Source: Microbacterium sp. RU1D
Lineage (GTDB): Bacteria; Actinomycetota; Actinomycetes; Actinomycetales; Microbacteriaceae
Assembly (NCBI RefSeq): GCF_900156435.1
Contig: NZ_FTPQ01000001.1
Coordinates: 1,178,001-1,242,000, forward strand
Length of the DNA: 64,000 bases
Direction: 5' to 3'
Shown here: in pieces, positions 42,391 through 50,850 of the stretch
Position numbering within the stretch: the first letter of the stretch is position 1
Layout: every line of letters starts with the position of its first letter
Position numbers and translations under genes: made by a program
The notes under the pieces: generated by a model
Told to the model about the DNA's origin: nothing
What the model saw: the letters and a program-made list of their open reading frames with translations, nothing else
The model's database searches: none

Positions 42391-42538
42391 GATGAGTCCT
42401 CTCCAGTGAGAGCGGATGAGGTCGACATCCGCCCCCTCACTGTACGAGGGTTTTCCTCATAGGTCACATGTATGATCTAATGAGTTCACGCCGCACCGCG
42501 GTGAGTCGTCAACGACGTCGACCATGTGAGGACTGGAA
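42391..42538. promoter_or_regulatory. Divergent promoter region of the sugar locus
   Basis: This 148-base gap separates the dehydrogenase operon from the ABC importer operon. GTATGATCT at 42470-42478 matches the core found before the secreted enzyme. CTCAT (42456-42460) and ATGAG (42479-42483) form distant inverted halves around it. TATGAT may also be the −10 box of the importer. A GntR regulator in the locus is the likely binder. Confidence 0.5.
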
Positions 42539-43906
42539 ATGGCAACACAGCACCGTCGCTTCATCCGTTTCGCCCGATTCGGAGCCCTGGCCCTGGCGGG
42601 GGCGACCGCTTTGGCTCTCAGCGCCTGCAGCTCTGACGCCGGCGGTGGAGACACCTCCCTGGGCTTCGCGCAAGCGGAGCAGGAGGCAGGCAGCCCGATC
42701 ACGGTGTGGGTGGATGCCACCCGCGAACCGATCATCGACGCCTTCAAGGCGGCGCACCCCGACATCCAGATCAACGCCGAGACCTACGACGGCAACGCCA
42801 GCGGATCGGCGAGCCTCCAGACGCGCATCGCGTTGTTCGATCAGGCCGGTGAAGGATGGCCCGACGTGGTGTTCTCGACGCAGAACAACGACGCGTCGTG
42901 GGCCTCGAAGGAGTCCAACGGTCAGCAGGCGTTCGCCGCTCCTGTGAACGAGGGGTGGTTCGACGAGGACTTCCTCGCCGGGTTCACCCCCGGATCGTTG
43001 GATCCGCTCACCATCGACGGCACCACCTACGGTCTGCGCAACGACCTCGCGCAGGTCGTGTTCTGGTACGACCAGAGCCTCTTCGACCAGTTCGGCTACG
43101 AGGTGCCCACCACGTGGGAAGAGTACGAGCAGCTGAGCGACCGCGTCGCCCAGGAGCACCCCGGATACCTGCTGGGCTCGGTCGGTGACGGCTTCCTCGG
43201 GTCGTACGTCTACTACTGGGGTGCGCAGGCGCCGATCTTCCAGCTCGATGGCAACGACTTCACGTCTGACTTCGGAGCCGAGAACGCGCAGAAGATGACC
43301 GACCTGCTCGACCACATGGTGGCGAACGAGACGCTGTCGACGGCTTCGGTCTTCGGATCCGACTTCATTCAGCAGGCGCAGGGCAAGGTCCTCGGCATGC
43401 CGGGGCCCGTATGGTTCACGGGCGCGCTGTTCCAGAACCCGGACAGCCTGAATGTCCCCGCCGGTCAGCTCGGAGCCGGCACTCCGCTGCACTGGGAGGG
43501 TGAAGACATCGGAACCGGCAACGTCGGTGGTGGCACGTGGCTCGCATCCAGTCATTCCAAGAATCTGGATGCCGCCAAGACCTTCATGGAGTTCGCGACG
43601 AGCTCGGACGAGTACCAGGTCGACCTCGCACCCGGGTACCCGGCGTATGCCGAGGCCGGCGAGAAGTGGATCGCCCAGCAGGCAGCTGACGGCTACTTCG
43701 TCGGCGACTTCGAGAAGAACGTGATCGACGCCGGCGGCCAGGTGTGGAGCGGATGGGGGTTCCCGAGCTTCAGCGCCGAGACCGCCTACAGCAAGGTCGT
43801 TCTGCCGGCGCTCGCCGCGGGCAAGTCCATCGGCGACGTCACCGCTGACTGGCAGGCCGAGATCCTGAACGAAGCTCAAGTTCAGGGCTACAACGTCGCT
43901 CGCTGA
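42539..43906 (+). CDS. ABC sugar-binding lipoprotein
   Basis: A 455-residue extracellular solute-binding protein of family 1. The signal peptide ends in a lipobox (LSAC, Cys30), so it is lipid-anchored outside the membrane. The mature part has the usual two-lobe pattern (ITVWVDATREPIIDAFKAAHPDIQINAETYDG…; GGTWLASSHSKNLDAAKTFMEFATSSDEYQ). It would bind the sugar or oligosaccharide released by the secreted enzyme. The two permeases follow; no ATPase is encoded here, so a shared MsmK/MsiK-type ATPase elsewhere is inferred. Confidence 0.9.
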   Translation: MATQHRRFIRFARFGALALAGATALALSACSSDAGGGDTSLGFAQAEQEAGSPITVWVDATREPIIDAFKAAHPDIQINAETYDGNASGSASLQTRIALFDQAGEGWPDVVFSTQNNDASWASKESNGQQAFAAPVNEGWFDEDFLAGFTPGSLDPLTIDGTTYGLRNDLAQVVFWYDQSLFDQFGYEVPTTWEEYEQLSDRVAQEHPGYLLGSVGDGFLGSYVYYWGAQAPIFQLDGNDFTSDFGAENAQKMTDLLDHMVANETLSTASVFGSDFIQQAQGKVLGMPGPVWFTGALFQNPDSLNVPAGQLGAGTPLHWEGEDIGTGNVGGGTWLASSHSKNLDAAKTFMEFATSSDEYQVDLAPGYPAYAEAGEKWIAQQAADGYFVGDFEKNVIDAGGQVWSGWGFPSFSAETAYSKVVLPALAAGKSIGDVTADWQAEILNEAQVQGYNVAR

Positions 43907-43951
43907 TCCGCCCGCTCCTCCACGAAAGGCCAGGCCATCGTCACCTCAACG

Positions 43952-44878
43952 ATGACGCCCCTCTCCGCCGGCGCTGAAACGCGCCGGCGGGGAGGCCAGC
44001 AACGGCGTCGAAACCCGAACCGTTCCCAATCGGCGATGGCGTACGCCTTCAGCTCGGGGTACGGCATCCTGCTGCTGTTGTTCGGCCTCGGTCCGGCGCT
44101 GTACGCGGTCTATCTCGCGTTCACCAAAGCCGGGAGCTTCGCGGGCTTCGACAACTTCGCTCGCGTCTTCGGCGACTACCGCTTCTGGCCCGCGGTCCAG
44201 CACGTCTCGGCGTACCTGGTGATCTGGCTGATCTTCCAAATCGTCTTCGTCGTGCTGCTCGCGCTGATCGTGCACAATTTCGCGTCGCGATGGCTCTCCA
44301 CGTCGGTGCGGTTCGTCTATTACATCCCCGGGGCGCTCGCGGGCGCATCCAGCGTCCTGCTGTGGCTGTTCCTGCTTGACCCCAGCGTGAGCCCGGTGTC
44401 CGGCATCCTGCGAGGGCTCGGCTTCGACTCCTTCGTGGCCACCGTCTCGCTGGACAACCTGCCCGTGATCTTCACCATCGTGTCGTTCTGGACGGGTGCG
44501 GGGCAGTGGATCGTCATCATGTACGGCGCTCTCAACAACATCAGCCCCGAGATCATGGAGGCGTCGCGCATCGACGGCGCCGGCCCCGTTCAGACGGCGT
44601 GGTACATCCAGCTGCCCCTCCTGCGGAAGTGGATCTCGTACATGGTCGTGATGTCGATTGCCGCGGGAAGCCAACTCTTCGTCGAGCCCCGCGTGCTCTC
44701 TCAGGCGAGTAAAGGCGTCGTGCCGCAGGACTACTCACTCAACCAGCTCGCCTACCTCTACGCCTTCCGGCAGAACGACTTCAACGGTTCGGCCGCGATC
44801 TCCCTCATCCTTCTGGCCGTCGCCCTGATCCTGGCTGCCTTCTTCGTCTTCCGAGGAGGACTCTTTGAGCGCGACTGA
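43952..44878 (+). CDS. ABC sugar permease 1
   Basis: A 308-residue MalF/UgpA-type permease. The first 30 residues are basic and cytoplasmic, followed by six membrane helices. The EAA loop reads EASRIDGAGPVQTAWYIQLPLL, the contact to the ATPase. Last residues overlap the TTG start of the second permease by 14 bases. Start at ATG 43952; an internal ATG 28 codons on (MAYAFSSGYG) would also give a full permease. Confidence 0.9.
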   Translation: MTPLSAGAETRRRGGQQRRRNPNRSQSAMAYAFSSGYGILLLLFGLGPALYAVYLAFTKAGSFAGFDNFARVFGDYRFWPAVQHVSAYLVIWLIFQIVFVVLLALIVHNFASRWLSTSVRFVYYIPGALAGASSVLLWLFLLDPSVSPVSGILRGLGFDSFVATVSLDNLPVIFTIVSFWTGAGQWIVIMYGALNNISPEIMEASRIDGAGPVQTAWYIQLPLLRKWISYMVVMSIAAGSQLFVEPRVLSQASKGVVPQDYSLNQLAYLYAFRQNDFNGSAAISLILLAVALILAAFFVFRGGLFERD

Positions 44879-45809
44879 AACCGCCACCCTGCTGCGCGCC
44901 GACGAGCGGGCCCTTGCCGCCCGCACGCGTCGTCGGCGGATGACGCCCGGCGAATGGCTCGGCCGAGCGTTCGTCGTCGTGGTCGCCCTGTTCTTCGTCG
45001 TCTTCTTCCTGCTGCCCCTCGCGTGGCTGCTGCTGGCCCCGACCAAGACCCCGCGGGAACTATTGGTGAACGGTCCGTTCGACTTCGGGGCGTTCTCGAC
45101 GCTGGCCGAGAACTGGAACGCCCTGATGGCCTTCCAGAACGGCATCGTGTGGACATGGCTCGGCAACGCCGCCCTGTACACCGGTGGCGCGCTCGTCCTG
45201 ACGCTGCTCCTGACGATCCCCGCCGGCTACGCGCTCGCTATGATCGACTTCCGGCTCCGACAGACGCTGCTGGCGGTGACCCTCGTGGTCATGCTCATCC
45301 CGAGTACCGCCCTCGTGCTGCCGACCTTCCTCGAGCTGAGCGCCGTGCGGCTGATCGGTAATCCGCTGGCCGTCATCCTGCCCTTCTCGTTCTTCCCGTT
45401 CGGCGTGTACCTGACGTACATCTACTTCTCGACGAGCATCTCGAAGGACCTTCTGGATGCCGCCCGCATAGACGGCGCGGGGGAGTGGCGAGTCTTCTGG
45501 CGCGTGGCCATGCCACTGGCGACGCCGGTCATCGCGCTCGTCGGCTTCTTCAACGTCGTGGGCAATTGGAACAACTACTTCCTGCCGTTCGTCATGGTCC
45601 CGGGGCGTCGCGCGCCGATCCAGGTCGGCCTCGCCGAGCTGCTCTCGAACGTGCCGCTGTTCAACCCGACGTCCGCGGGTTCGGTCACCATCGAGCTCCC
45701 GGTGCTCGCGCTGGCGACCCTGGTCTCGGTTCTCCCCGTGCTGCTGATCTTCCTGTTCTCGCAGCGGTTCCTCGTCACCGGCATGACCGCCGGCGGGACG
45801 AAGGAGTGA
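44865..45809 (+). CDS. ABC sugar permease 2
   Basis: A 314-residue MalG-type permease with six helices and the EAA loop DAARIDGAGEWRVFWRVAMPLATP. The TTG at 44865 was chosen because CGAGGAGGA lies just upstream within the end of the first permease; the overlap of 14 bases suggests coupled translation and equal amounts of the two subunits. Confidence 0.9.
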   Translation: MSATETATLLRADERALAARTRRRRMTPGEWLGRAFVVVVALFFVVFFLLPLAWLLLAPTKTPRELLVNGPFDFGAFSTLAENWNALMAFQNGIVWTWLGNAALYTGGALVLTLLLTIPAGYALAMIDFRLRQTLLAVTLVVMLIPSTALVLPTFLELSAVRLIGNPLAVILPFSFFPFGVYLTYIYFSTSISKDLLDAARIDGAGEWRVFWRVAMPLATPVIALVGFFNVVGNWNNYFLPFVMVPGRRAPIQVGLAELLSNVPLFNPTSAGSVTIELPVLALATLVSVLPVLLIFLFSQRFLVTGMTAGGTKE

Positions 45810-45811
45810 GC

Positions 45812-46135
45812 GTGCTGCGGGTGGGGATGGTCTGCCGGATGGTGCCCGAGAAGCGCGAGGAGTACCTCGCGCTGCACCGTGCAGTGTGGCCGGGCGTCGA
45901 GCAGACGCTGCGCGACGGGAACATCCGCAACTTCACGATCTTCGTGCGCGGCGACGTGCTGTTCGGCTCCTACGAGTACGTGGGTGACGATCTCGCCGCC
46001 GACGACGCCAAGATGGCCGCCGACCCCGTGACGCAGGAGTGGTGGGCACGGACCGGACCGTGCCAGGTGCCGTTCGACGACGACGGATCGGAGCCGAACT
46101 GGCAGATCATGACCGAGGCCTGGCACCTCGACTGA
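45812..46135 (+). CDS. L-rhamnose/L-fucose mutarotase (RhaM family)
   Basis: A 107-residue single-domain protein of the RhaM/FucU-like DUF718 family: VCRMVPEKREEYLALHRAVWPGVEQTLRDGNIRNFTIFVRGDVLFGSYEYVGDD, then DPVTQEWWARTGPCQVPF. The conserved His (LHRAVWP) and the WW pair are present. It interconverts anomers of 6-deoxy sugars, which supports a deoxyhexose as the imported sugar. The GTG at 45812 is preferred because GAAGGAG lies 5 bases upstream; a GTG at 45806 overlapping the permease stop is possible. Confidence 0.88.
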   Translation: MLRVGMVCRMVPEKREEYLALHRAVWPGVEQTLRDGNIRNFTIFVRGDVLFGSYEYVGDDLAADDAKMAADPVTQEWWARTGPCQVPFDDDGSEPNWQIMTEAWHLD

Positions 46136-46154
46136 CACATGATTCCGCCGGCGC

Positions 46155-46919
46155 TCAGCGCTCGCGCGCGGTGGGGAAACGGCGCCGCCGCCAGGCGTCG
46201 AGGATGTGCGCCCGCATCGCGGCCTCGGCTTCGACGGGGTCGCCCGCGGCGATGGCGTCGTGCACGCGTCGGTGCTCCTCGAGGGTGAGGTGGAATGCAT
46301 CGGTCGACTGGTTGCCGACGAAGCGGGCCGACTGGCGCGCACGCGTGAACAGGATCTTCGTGATGCTGCTGGCCAGTTCGTTGCCGGACAGCGTCATCAC
46401 GAGGAAGTGGAAGTCGAGGTCGGCGTCCGGGAAGACCTCGGGGTCCTCGACCGATTCCTCCATGCGCGCGAGGGATGCCGTGACCTGGGCGATCTGCTCG
46501 GGTGTGCCGTGCTGAGCGGTCGCCGCCGACATCGACCCCTCGAGGGCGGCGCGGATCACCGAGATCTCGTCGAGCACGCCGAGCGACGAATCATTCTCCA
46601 GCAGGACGGCGAGGACCACCGGGTCGAGGACGTTCCACGAGGTCTTGGGCTGCACGGTCGTGCCGCGTCCCGGGGCCACGCTGATGAGCCCCTTCTCCTC
46701 GACCCGCTTCACCGATTCGCGGATGACGGTCCGGCTGACGGCGAAGTGCTGAGCCAGCTTCTCTTCGGGGGGCAGCGTGTCGCCCGGGGGGACGTCGCCC
46801 TTCACGATCGCTTCCACCAGGTCGTGCACCACGGCGACCCCGAGTCGGGCGGTCGGCGTGCGCGGCGACGAGCTGCGCAGGGCCGACCCGATGCCGGTGG
46901 GGACGCTCTCCTCACTCAT
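46155..46919 (-). CDS. FadR-type GntR regulator of the sugar locus
   Basis: A 254-residue GntR protein. Winged helix at about residues 24-95 (ARLGVAVVHDLVEAIVKGDVPPGDTLPPEEKLAQHFAVSRTVIRESVKRVEEKGLI), then an FCD domain (RAALEGSMSAATA, DLDFHFLVMTLSGN, EEHRRVHDAIAAGDPVEAEAAMRAHI) with metal-ligand acids and histidines. These regulators usually sense a sugar acid. It lies between the importer and the catabolic genes and is convergent with the mutarotase, 19 bases away. It probably controls the whole locus. Confidence 0.9.
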   Translation of the reverse strand: MSEESVPTGIGSALRSSSPRTPTARLGVAVVHDLVEAIVKGDVPPGDTLPPEEKLAQHFAVSRTVIRESVKRVEEKGLISVAPGRGTTVQPKTSWNVLDPVVLAVLLENDSSLGVLDEISVIRAALEGSMSAATAQHGTPEQIAQVTASLARMEESVEDPEVFPDADLDFHFLVMTLSGNELASSITKILFTRARQSARFVGNQSTDAFHLTLEEHRRVHDAIAAGDPVEAEAAMRAHILDAWRRRRFPTARER

Positions 46920-46928
46920 GCGGTCAGC

Positions 46929-48113
46929 CTAGTCGCGCGCGATCTCGCCATCGGGTCGCTCGTGCCGGTCGGCCTCAGGGACGAGTCGGAGTCCCGCGCG
47001 GTCGGGGCGCACGTGCGGGCCCGCGCCCACGAGCCAGCTCGCGCCCCGGTCGCCACCCTCGGCGATGAGGGCCTCGTCGACGCTCACTCCGTGCCCGGGA
47101 GTGTCGCCGAGGACGATTCCGCCGTCGGCGAAGTGCTGGTCGATGTGCAGACCGAAGGGGGCGCCCAGGTCCTGCACTTCGGCGCTGAGGTGATTGGGGA
47201 CCGCGATCGCGGCGTGGGCGACGGCTTGATTGGCGGTCACGCCGACGGGGCTGATCGGCAGATCGCGTCCGTGGGCGAGGATCGCGACGCGAAGGAAGTG
47301 CGTCACGCCCCACGTGCACCCCACCTGCACGACATCGACACCCCCGGCATCCATGATCGGACGGAACTGCTCGAGACCGGTGAGATTCTCGCCCGTGGCG
47401 ACGGCGGCGCGGATGCTGCGCGACAGGCGCGCATGCCCCTCGGCATCCCATCGGCGAAGCGGCTCTTCGACCCAGGTGAGGTCGATCTCGCGCTCGAGTT
47501 CGCTGACGTACCGGACGGCTTGCTTGAGATTCCACGATTCGTTCGCGTCGAACATGACCGCGGGCCGACGGGAGTTGCGACCCATGGCGTCGCGCACGAT
47601 GTGCAGGCGGCGGCGGTCGGCGTCGAGGTCGCGGCCGCCCTTGAGCTTGCCGCTACTGAAGCCGAGGTCAGCCATCTGGGCGTAGAACGCGGCGAGTTCC
47701 TCGTCGGAAAGGGCGATGTCGAGGCCCGAGGCGTATCCGGTGACGAAGCGGTCGCGGGCGCCGAGCAGTCGCCAGAGTGGTTCGCCCGCGGCCTTTGCCT
47801 TGATGTCCCACAGCGCCATGTCGAAGGCGCCGATGCTGCCGAAGGTCGCGCCGGCGTGCCCGGCTTTGAACACGCGGGCCAGCATGCGGTCGTAGAGGGC
47901 GGTCACCGCGCGGGGGTCCTGACCGTCGATGGCCGGGAAGAGCCGTGCCAGATCGGCGACGTGGCCGGTCCCGACACCGGTGATACCCGCGTCCGTGTCG
48001 ACGAGAACCACGGCTTCTTCGGTGATGCCCGACGCGATGTGCCCGTTCACGTCGCCGATGGGGCGTCCCCATTCGCGGAACGTGCGGAGCACGCGGTAAC
48101 CGGTGACCTTCAT
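46929..48113 (-). CDS. Enolase-superfamily sugar-acid dehydratase (L-fuconate-type)
   Basis: A 394-residue mandelate-racemase-subgroup enzyme. The base motif is KLK (Lys156, Lys158), and metal ligands are Asp189 (FDANESW), Glu216 (WVEEP) and Glu242 (ATGENL). The family dehydrates L-fuconate, L-rhamnonate or related acids to 2-keto-3-deoxy acids. Its neighbours (aldose dehydrogenase, lactonase, SDR, FAH hydrolase, mutarotase) point to a 6-deoxyhexonate. Start MKVTGYRVLR at 48113 is family-like; the open frame upstream crosses the promoter. It is 9 bases after the gntR gene start on the same strand. Confidence 0.83.
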   Translation of the reverse strand: MKVTGYRVLRTFREWGRPIGDVNGHIASGITEEAVVLVDTDAGITGVGTGHVADLARLFPAIDGQDPRAVTALYDRMLARVFKAGHAGATFGSIGAFDMALWDIKAKAAGEPLWRLLGARDRFVTGYASGLDIALSDEELAAFYAQMADLGFSSGKLKGGRDLDADRRRLHIVRDAMGRNSRRPAVMFDANESWNLKQAVRYVSELEREIDLTWVEEPLRRWDAEGHARLSRSIRAAVATGENLTGLEQFRPIMDAGGVDVVQVGCTWGVTHFLRVAILAHGRDLPISPVGVTANQAVAHAAIAVPNHLSAEVQDLGAPFGLHIDQHFADGGIVLGDTPGHGVSVDEALIAEGGDRGASWLVGAGPHVRPDRAGLRLVPEADRHERPDGEIARD

Positions 48114-48228
48114 ATCGCCCTTGACTTCCTGCTGGATGGGGCTCGAGGCGAGCCCACAAAGAACATACATCATATGTTAGTGTTCAAACGGAGTAACCGA
48201 CAGGCCGGGCTCCCCGACGGAGGCGAAG
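48114..48228. promoter_or_regulatory. Divergent promoter region, dehydratase / aldose dehydrogenase
   Basis: This 115-base gap contains ACATCATAT at 48167-48175, the reverse complement of the core at 35696 and 42470, set in the near-palindrome GAACATACATCATATGTTAG. It lies 53 bases from both start codons, so one bound repressor could stop both genes. Confidence 0.5.
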
Positions 48229-49197
48229 ATGCAGACGCGATCAACGGCGAGGACGCCGGTCCTGACCGAGATCGGTTTCGGTGGGGCGCAGATCGGCAAC
48301 CTCTCCCGCGAAGTCGACGACGCCACGACGCGCGGCGCGGTCGACGCGGCCTGGGATGCCGGCATCCGGTACTTCGACACGGCTCCGCACTACGGACTCG
48401 GGCTTTCGGAGCGTCGTCTCGGGGCGGCGCTGCGCGATCGCCCGCGCGACGAGTACGTGCTGTCGACGAAGGTGGGACGCCTGCTCATCGGCTCACCGGG
48501 AACCGCCGACCGCCGGGACGACGACGGGTTCGCCGTCCCCGCCACGGTCGTGCGGCGGTGGGACTTCTCACGCGACGGCATCCTGCGCTCGGTCGAGGAG
48601 AGTCTGACGCGCCTCGGCCTGGATCGCATCGATATCGCGTATCTGCATGATCCCGACGCGCACTGGGATGCCGCCTCGACCACCGGCGTCGGCGCGCTCA
48701 TCGAGCTACGCGACCAGGGCGTCGTGTCGGCGATCGGCGCGGGCATGAATCAGGCGGGGATGCTCGCCGACTTCGTCGAGCGGTGCGACGTCGACATCGT
48801 GATGGTTGCCGGTCGATACACACTCATCGATGACGCGGCGGCGGATCGTCTGCTGCCCCTCGCGGTCGAACGGGGCGTCGGCGTGGTAGCGGCGGCCGTT
48901 TACAACTCGGGGCTGCTCAGCGTCCCCCGCCCGGCACGGGGCGCGAGCTACGACTACACGAGCGCACCCGACGAATTGATCGAACGCGCGAACCGGATCG
49001 CGGACATCTGCGAGCGCTACGGCGTGGACTTGCCGTCCGCCGCGCTGGCGTACCCCCTGCAACGTGCGGAAGTGGTTTCGGTCGTCGTGGGTGTGCGAAC
49101 GCGGGCGCAGGCCGAATCGACGCTGCAGCGCTATCTCGCCACGGCGCCGGACGAGATGTGGCGAGAGCTCTCCGCGGCGGGACTCGTCGCGGCATGA
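48229..49197 (+). CDS. Aldo/keto reductase, L-fucose (D-threo-aldose) dehydrogenase type
   Basis: A 322-residue AKR. The catalytic tetrad is Asp50 and Tyr55 (YFDTAPHYGLG), Lys81 (LSTKVG) and His140 (YLHDPD). The sequence LTEIGFGGAQIGNL and KVGRLL place it with the D-threo-aldose 1-dehydrogenase/pyridoxal dehydrogenase group that oxidises L-fucose at C1 to the lactone. It opens a four-gene run (48229-51698) that supplies the other steps. A GGAGGCGAAG ribosome site precedes the ATG. Confidence 0.85.
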   Translation: MQTRSTARTPVLTEIGFGGAQIGNLSREVDDATTRGAVDAAWDAGIRYFDTAPHYGLGLSERRLGAALRDRPRDEYVLSTKVGRLLIGSPGTADRRDDDGFAVPATVVRRWDFSRDGILRSVEESLTRLGLDRIDIAYLHDPDAHWDAASTTGVGALIELRDQGVVSAIGAGMNQAGMLADFVERCDVDIVMVAGRYTLIDDAAADRLLPLAVERGVGVVAAAVYNSGLLSVPRPARGASYDYTSAPDELIERANRIADICERYGVDLPSAALAYPLQRAEVVSVVVGVRTRAQAESTLQRYLATAPDEMWRELSAAGLVAA

Positions 49198-49246
49198 CGC
49201 GTGCGCGGCGGGCGCACGCGACGACCCGACGGAAGGACGCTGACGC

Positions 49247-50095
49247 ATGAGATTCGCCCGACGAGGAGTCGATGGCTCCGAACGACTGATCGTCGAGATC
49301 GACGGCGAGGCGTACATCGTCCCCGCCGAACTCGGTGATCTGAACGGTCGCTTCCACGAAAATGGCGGGCTGGAACGCCTGGCGGGGATGGATGCCTCGA
49401 CTTTCAGCCCGTACGACCTGACCGGCGACGAGCGGTGGGCGGCGCCGATCGCCACGCCCGGCAAGATCGTGTGCGTGGGGCTCAACTACCGCGACCATGC
49501 GGCCGAGACCGGCGCCGATATCCCGGCGGAACCCGTCGTGTTCATGAAGGATCCGTCGACCGTCACGGGGCCGTTCGACGACGTCCTCATCCCGCGCGGC
49601 TCGGTGAAGACAGATTGGGAGGTCGAGCTCGGCGTCGTCATCGGTCGCACTGCGCGCTACCTCGATTCGGTGGAGAGCGCCGCCGATTGCATCGCGGGGT
49701 ACGTCCTTTCGCACGACGTGAGCGAGCGCGAGTTCCAGCTGGAGCGCGGAGGTCAGTGGGACAAAGGCAAGAGCTGCGAGACGTTCAACCCGTGCGGACC
49801 GTGGTTCGTCCCGGCATCCGCGATCGGAGATCCGCAGGCACTGCGGCTCTGGGCGAGCGTCAACGACGAGATGCGTCAGGACGGCACGACCGCCGACATG
49901 GTCTTCTCCGTGCATGAGATCGTGCGGTATCTGTCGCAGTTCATGGTGCTGCGCCCGGGAGACCTGATCAACACCGGAACCCCGGCCGGGGTGGGTCTCG
50001 GGATGCCGTCACCCGTCTACCTCCGCGAGGGCGACGTCGTGGAGCTCGGGATCGACGGTCTCGGCACCGCCCGCCAGCGGATGGTGCAGGCATGA
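49247..50095 (+). CDS. FAH-family hydrolase (2,4-diketo-3-deoxy-L-fuconate type)
   Basis: A 282-residue fumarylacetoacetase-fold protein. Metal ligands Glu125 and Glu127 (DWEVELGVVIGR) and Asp157 (HDVSERE) are present, with VGLNYRDHAAE and DKGKSCETFNPCGPW. Relatives hydrolyse 2,4-diketo-3-deoxy-L-fuconate or -rhamnonate to pyruvate and L-lactate. Overlaps the SDR start by 4 bases (ATGA). The ATG follows CGGAAGGACGCTGACGC. Confidence 0.87.
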   Translation: MRFARRGVDGSERLIVEIDGEAYIVPAELGDLNGRFHENGGLERLAGMDASTFSPYDLTGDERWAAPIATPGKIVCVGLNYRDHAAETGADIPAEPVVFMKDPSTVTGPFDDVLIPRGSVKTDWEVELGVVIGRTARYLDSVESAADCIAGYVLSHDVSEREFQLERGGQWDKGKSCETFNPCGPWFVPASAIGDPQALRLWASVNDEMRQDGTTADMVFSVHEIVRYLSQFMVLRPGDLINTGTPAGVGLGMPSPVYLREGDVVELGIDGLGTARQRMVQA

Positions 50096-50850
50096 CCGGC
50101 GGGCCGCTCGATGGACTCGTTGCCGTGGTCACCGGAGCGGGGTCGGGCATCGGCCTCGCGACCGCCGAGCTGCTGCGCGATCGCGGCGCCGAGGTGTGGT
50201 GCCTCGATGCGGCGGAGGGCGATGCCGCGCCCGGCATCCATCGCCTTCGGTGCGACGTTCGCGACGGCGCGTCGGTCGCCGCCGCGGTGGCCCAGGTGGC
50301 GGCCTCGCGCGGGCGGATCGATGTGCTGGTGAACAACGCCGGTATCAGCGCCGTCGGCACCGTCGAGGCATTCGACGACGCCGAGTGGGCGCGCGTGCTC
50401 GACGTCAACGTCGTCGGCATGGCGCGCATGAGCGCCGCGTGCCTGCCGTGGCTACGACGGTCGGAGCATGCGGCGATCGTGAACGTGTGCTCGATCGCGG
50501 CGCTGAACGGTCTTCCCGAGCGCGCCCTGTACTCGGCATCCAAGGGAGCCGTCTACGCGCTGACGCTGGCCATGGCCACCGATCACGTGCGCGAGGGCAT
50601 CCGAGTGAACGCCGTGAGTCCCGGAACCGTCGAGACACCGTTCGTCACGCGGATGCTTCAGGGCTTCGCCGACCCGGTTTCCGAACGTCGAGCCCTCGAG
50701 GCGCGCCAGGCGACGCGCCGCCTGGTGCAGCCGGACGAGGTAGCCCGGGCGGTCGCCTATCTCGTCGACCCGGATGCCACGTCGACGACGGGCACGATCC
50801 TCGACGTCGACGGCGGCGTCACTCGGCTGCGCGTGCGGGCCGAGGCATGA
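50092..50850 (+). CDS. SDR dehydrogenase (2-keto-3-deoxy-L-fuconate type)
   Basis: A 252-residue classical SDR with TGAGSGIG (residues 14-21), NNAGIS, a catalytic Ser in CSIAAL and YSASK. In the L-fucose route the enzyme oxidises C4 of 2-keto-3-deoxy-L-fuconate, giving the substrate of the FAH hydrolase encoded just before it. The specificity is inferred from this context. It overlaps both neighbours by 4 bases. Confidence 0.82.
   Translation: MTGGPLDGLVAVVTGAGSGIGLATAELLRDRGAEVWCLDAAEGDAAPGIHRLRCDVRDGASVAAAVAQVAASRGRIDVLVNNAGISAVGTVEAFDDAEWARVLDVNVVGMARMSAACLPWLRRSEHAAIVNVCSIAALNGLPERALYSASKGAVYALTLAMATDHVREGIRVNAVSPGTVETPFVTRMLQGFADPVSERRALEARQATRRLVQPDEVARAVAYLVDPDATSTTGTILDVDGGVTRLRVRAEA

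Noticed and set aside
46206..48650. An 814-codon open frame on the plus strand across the GntR and dehydratase genes
   Set aside because: It is antisense to two clear genes and its translation has no recognisable motif; GC bias explains the lack of stops.
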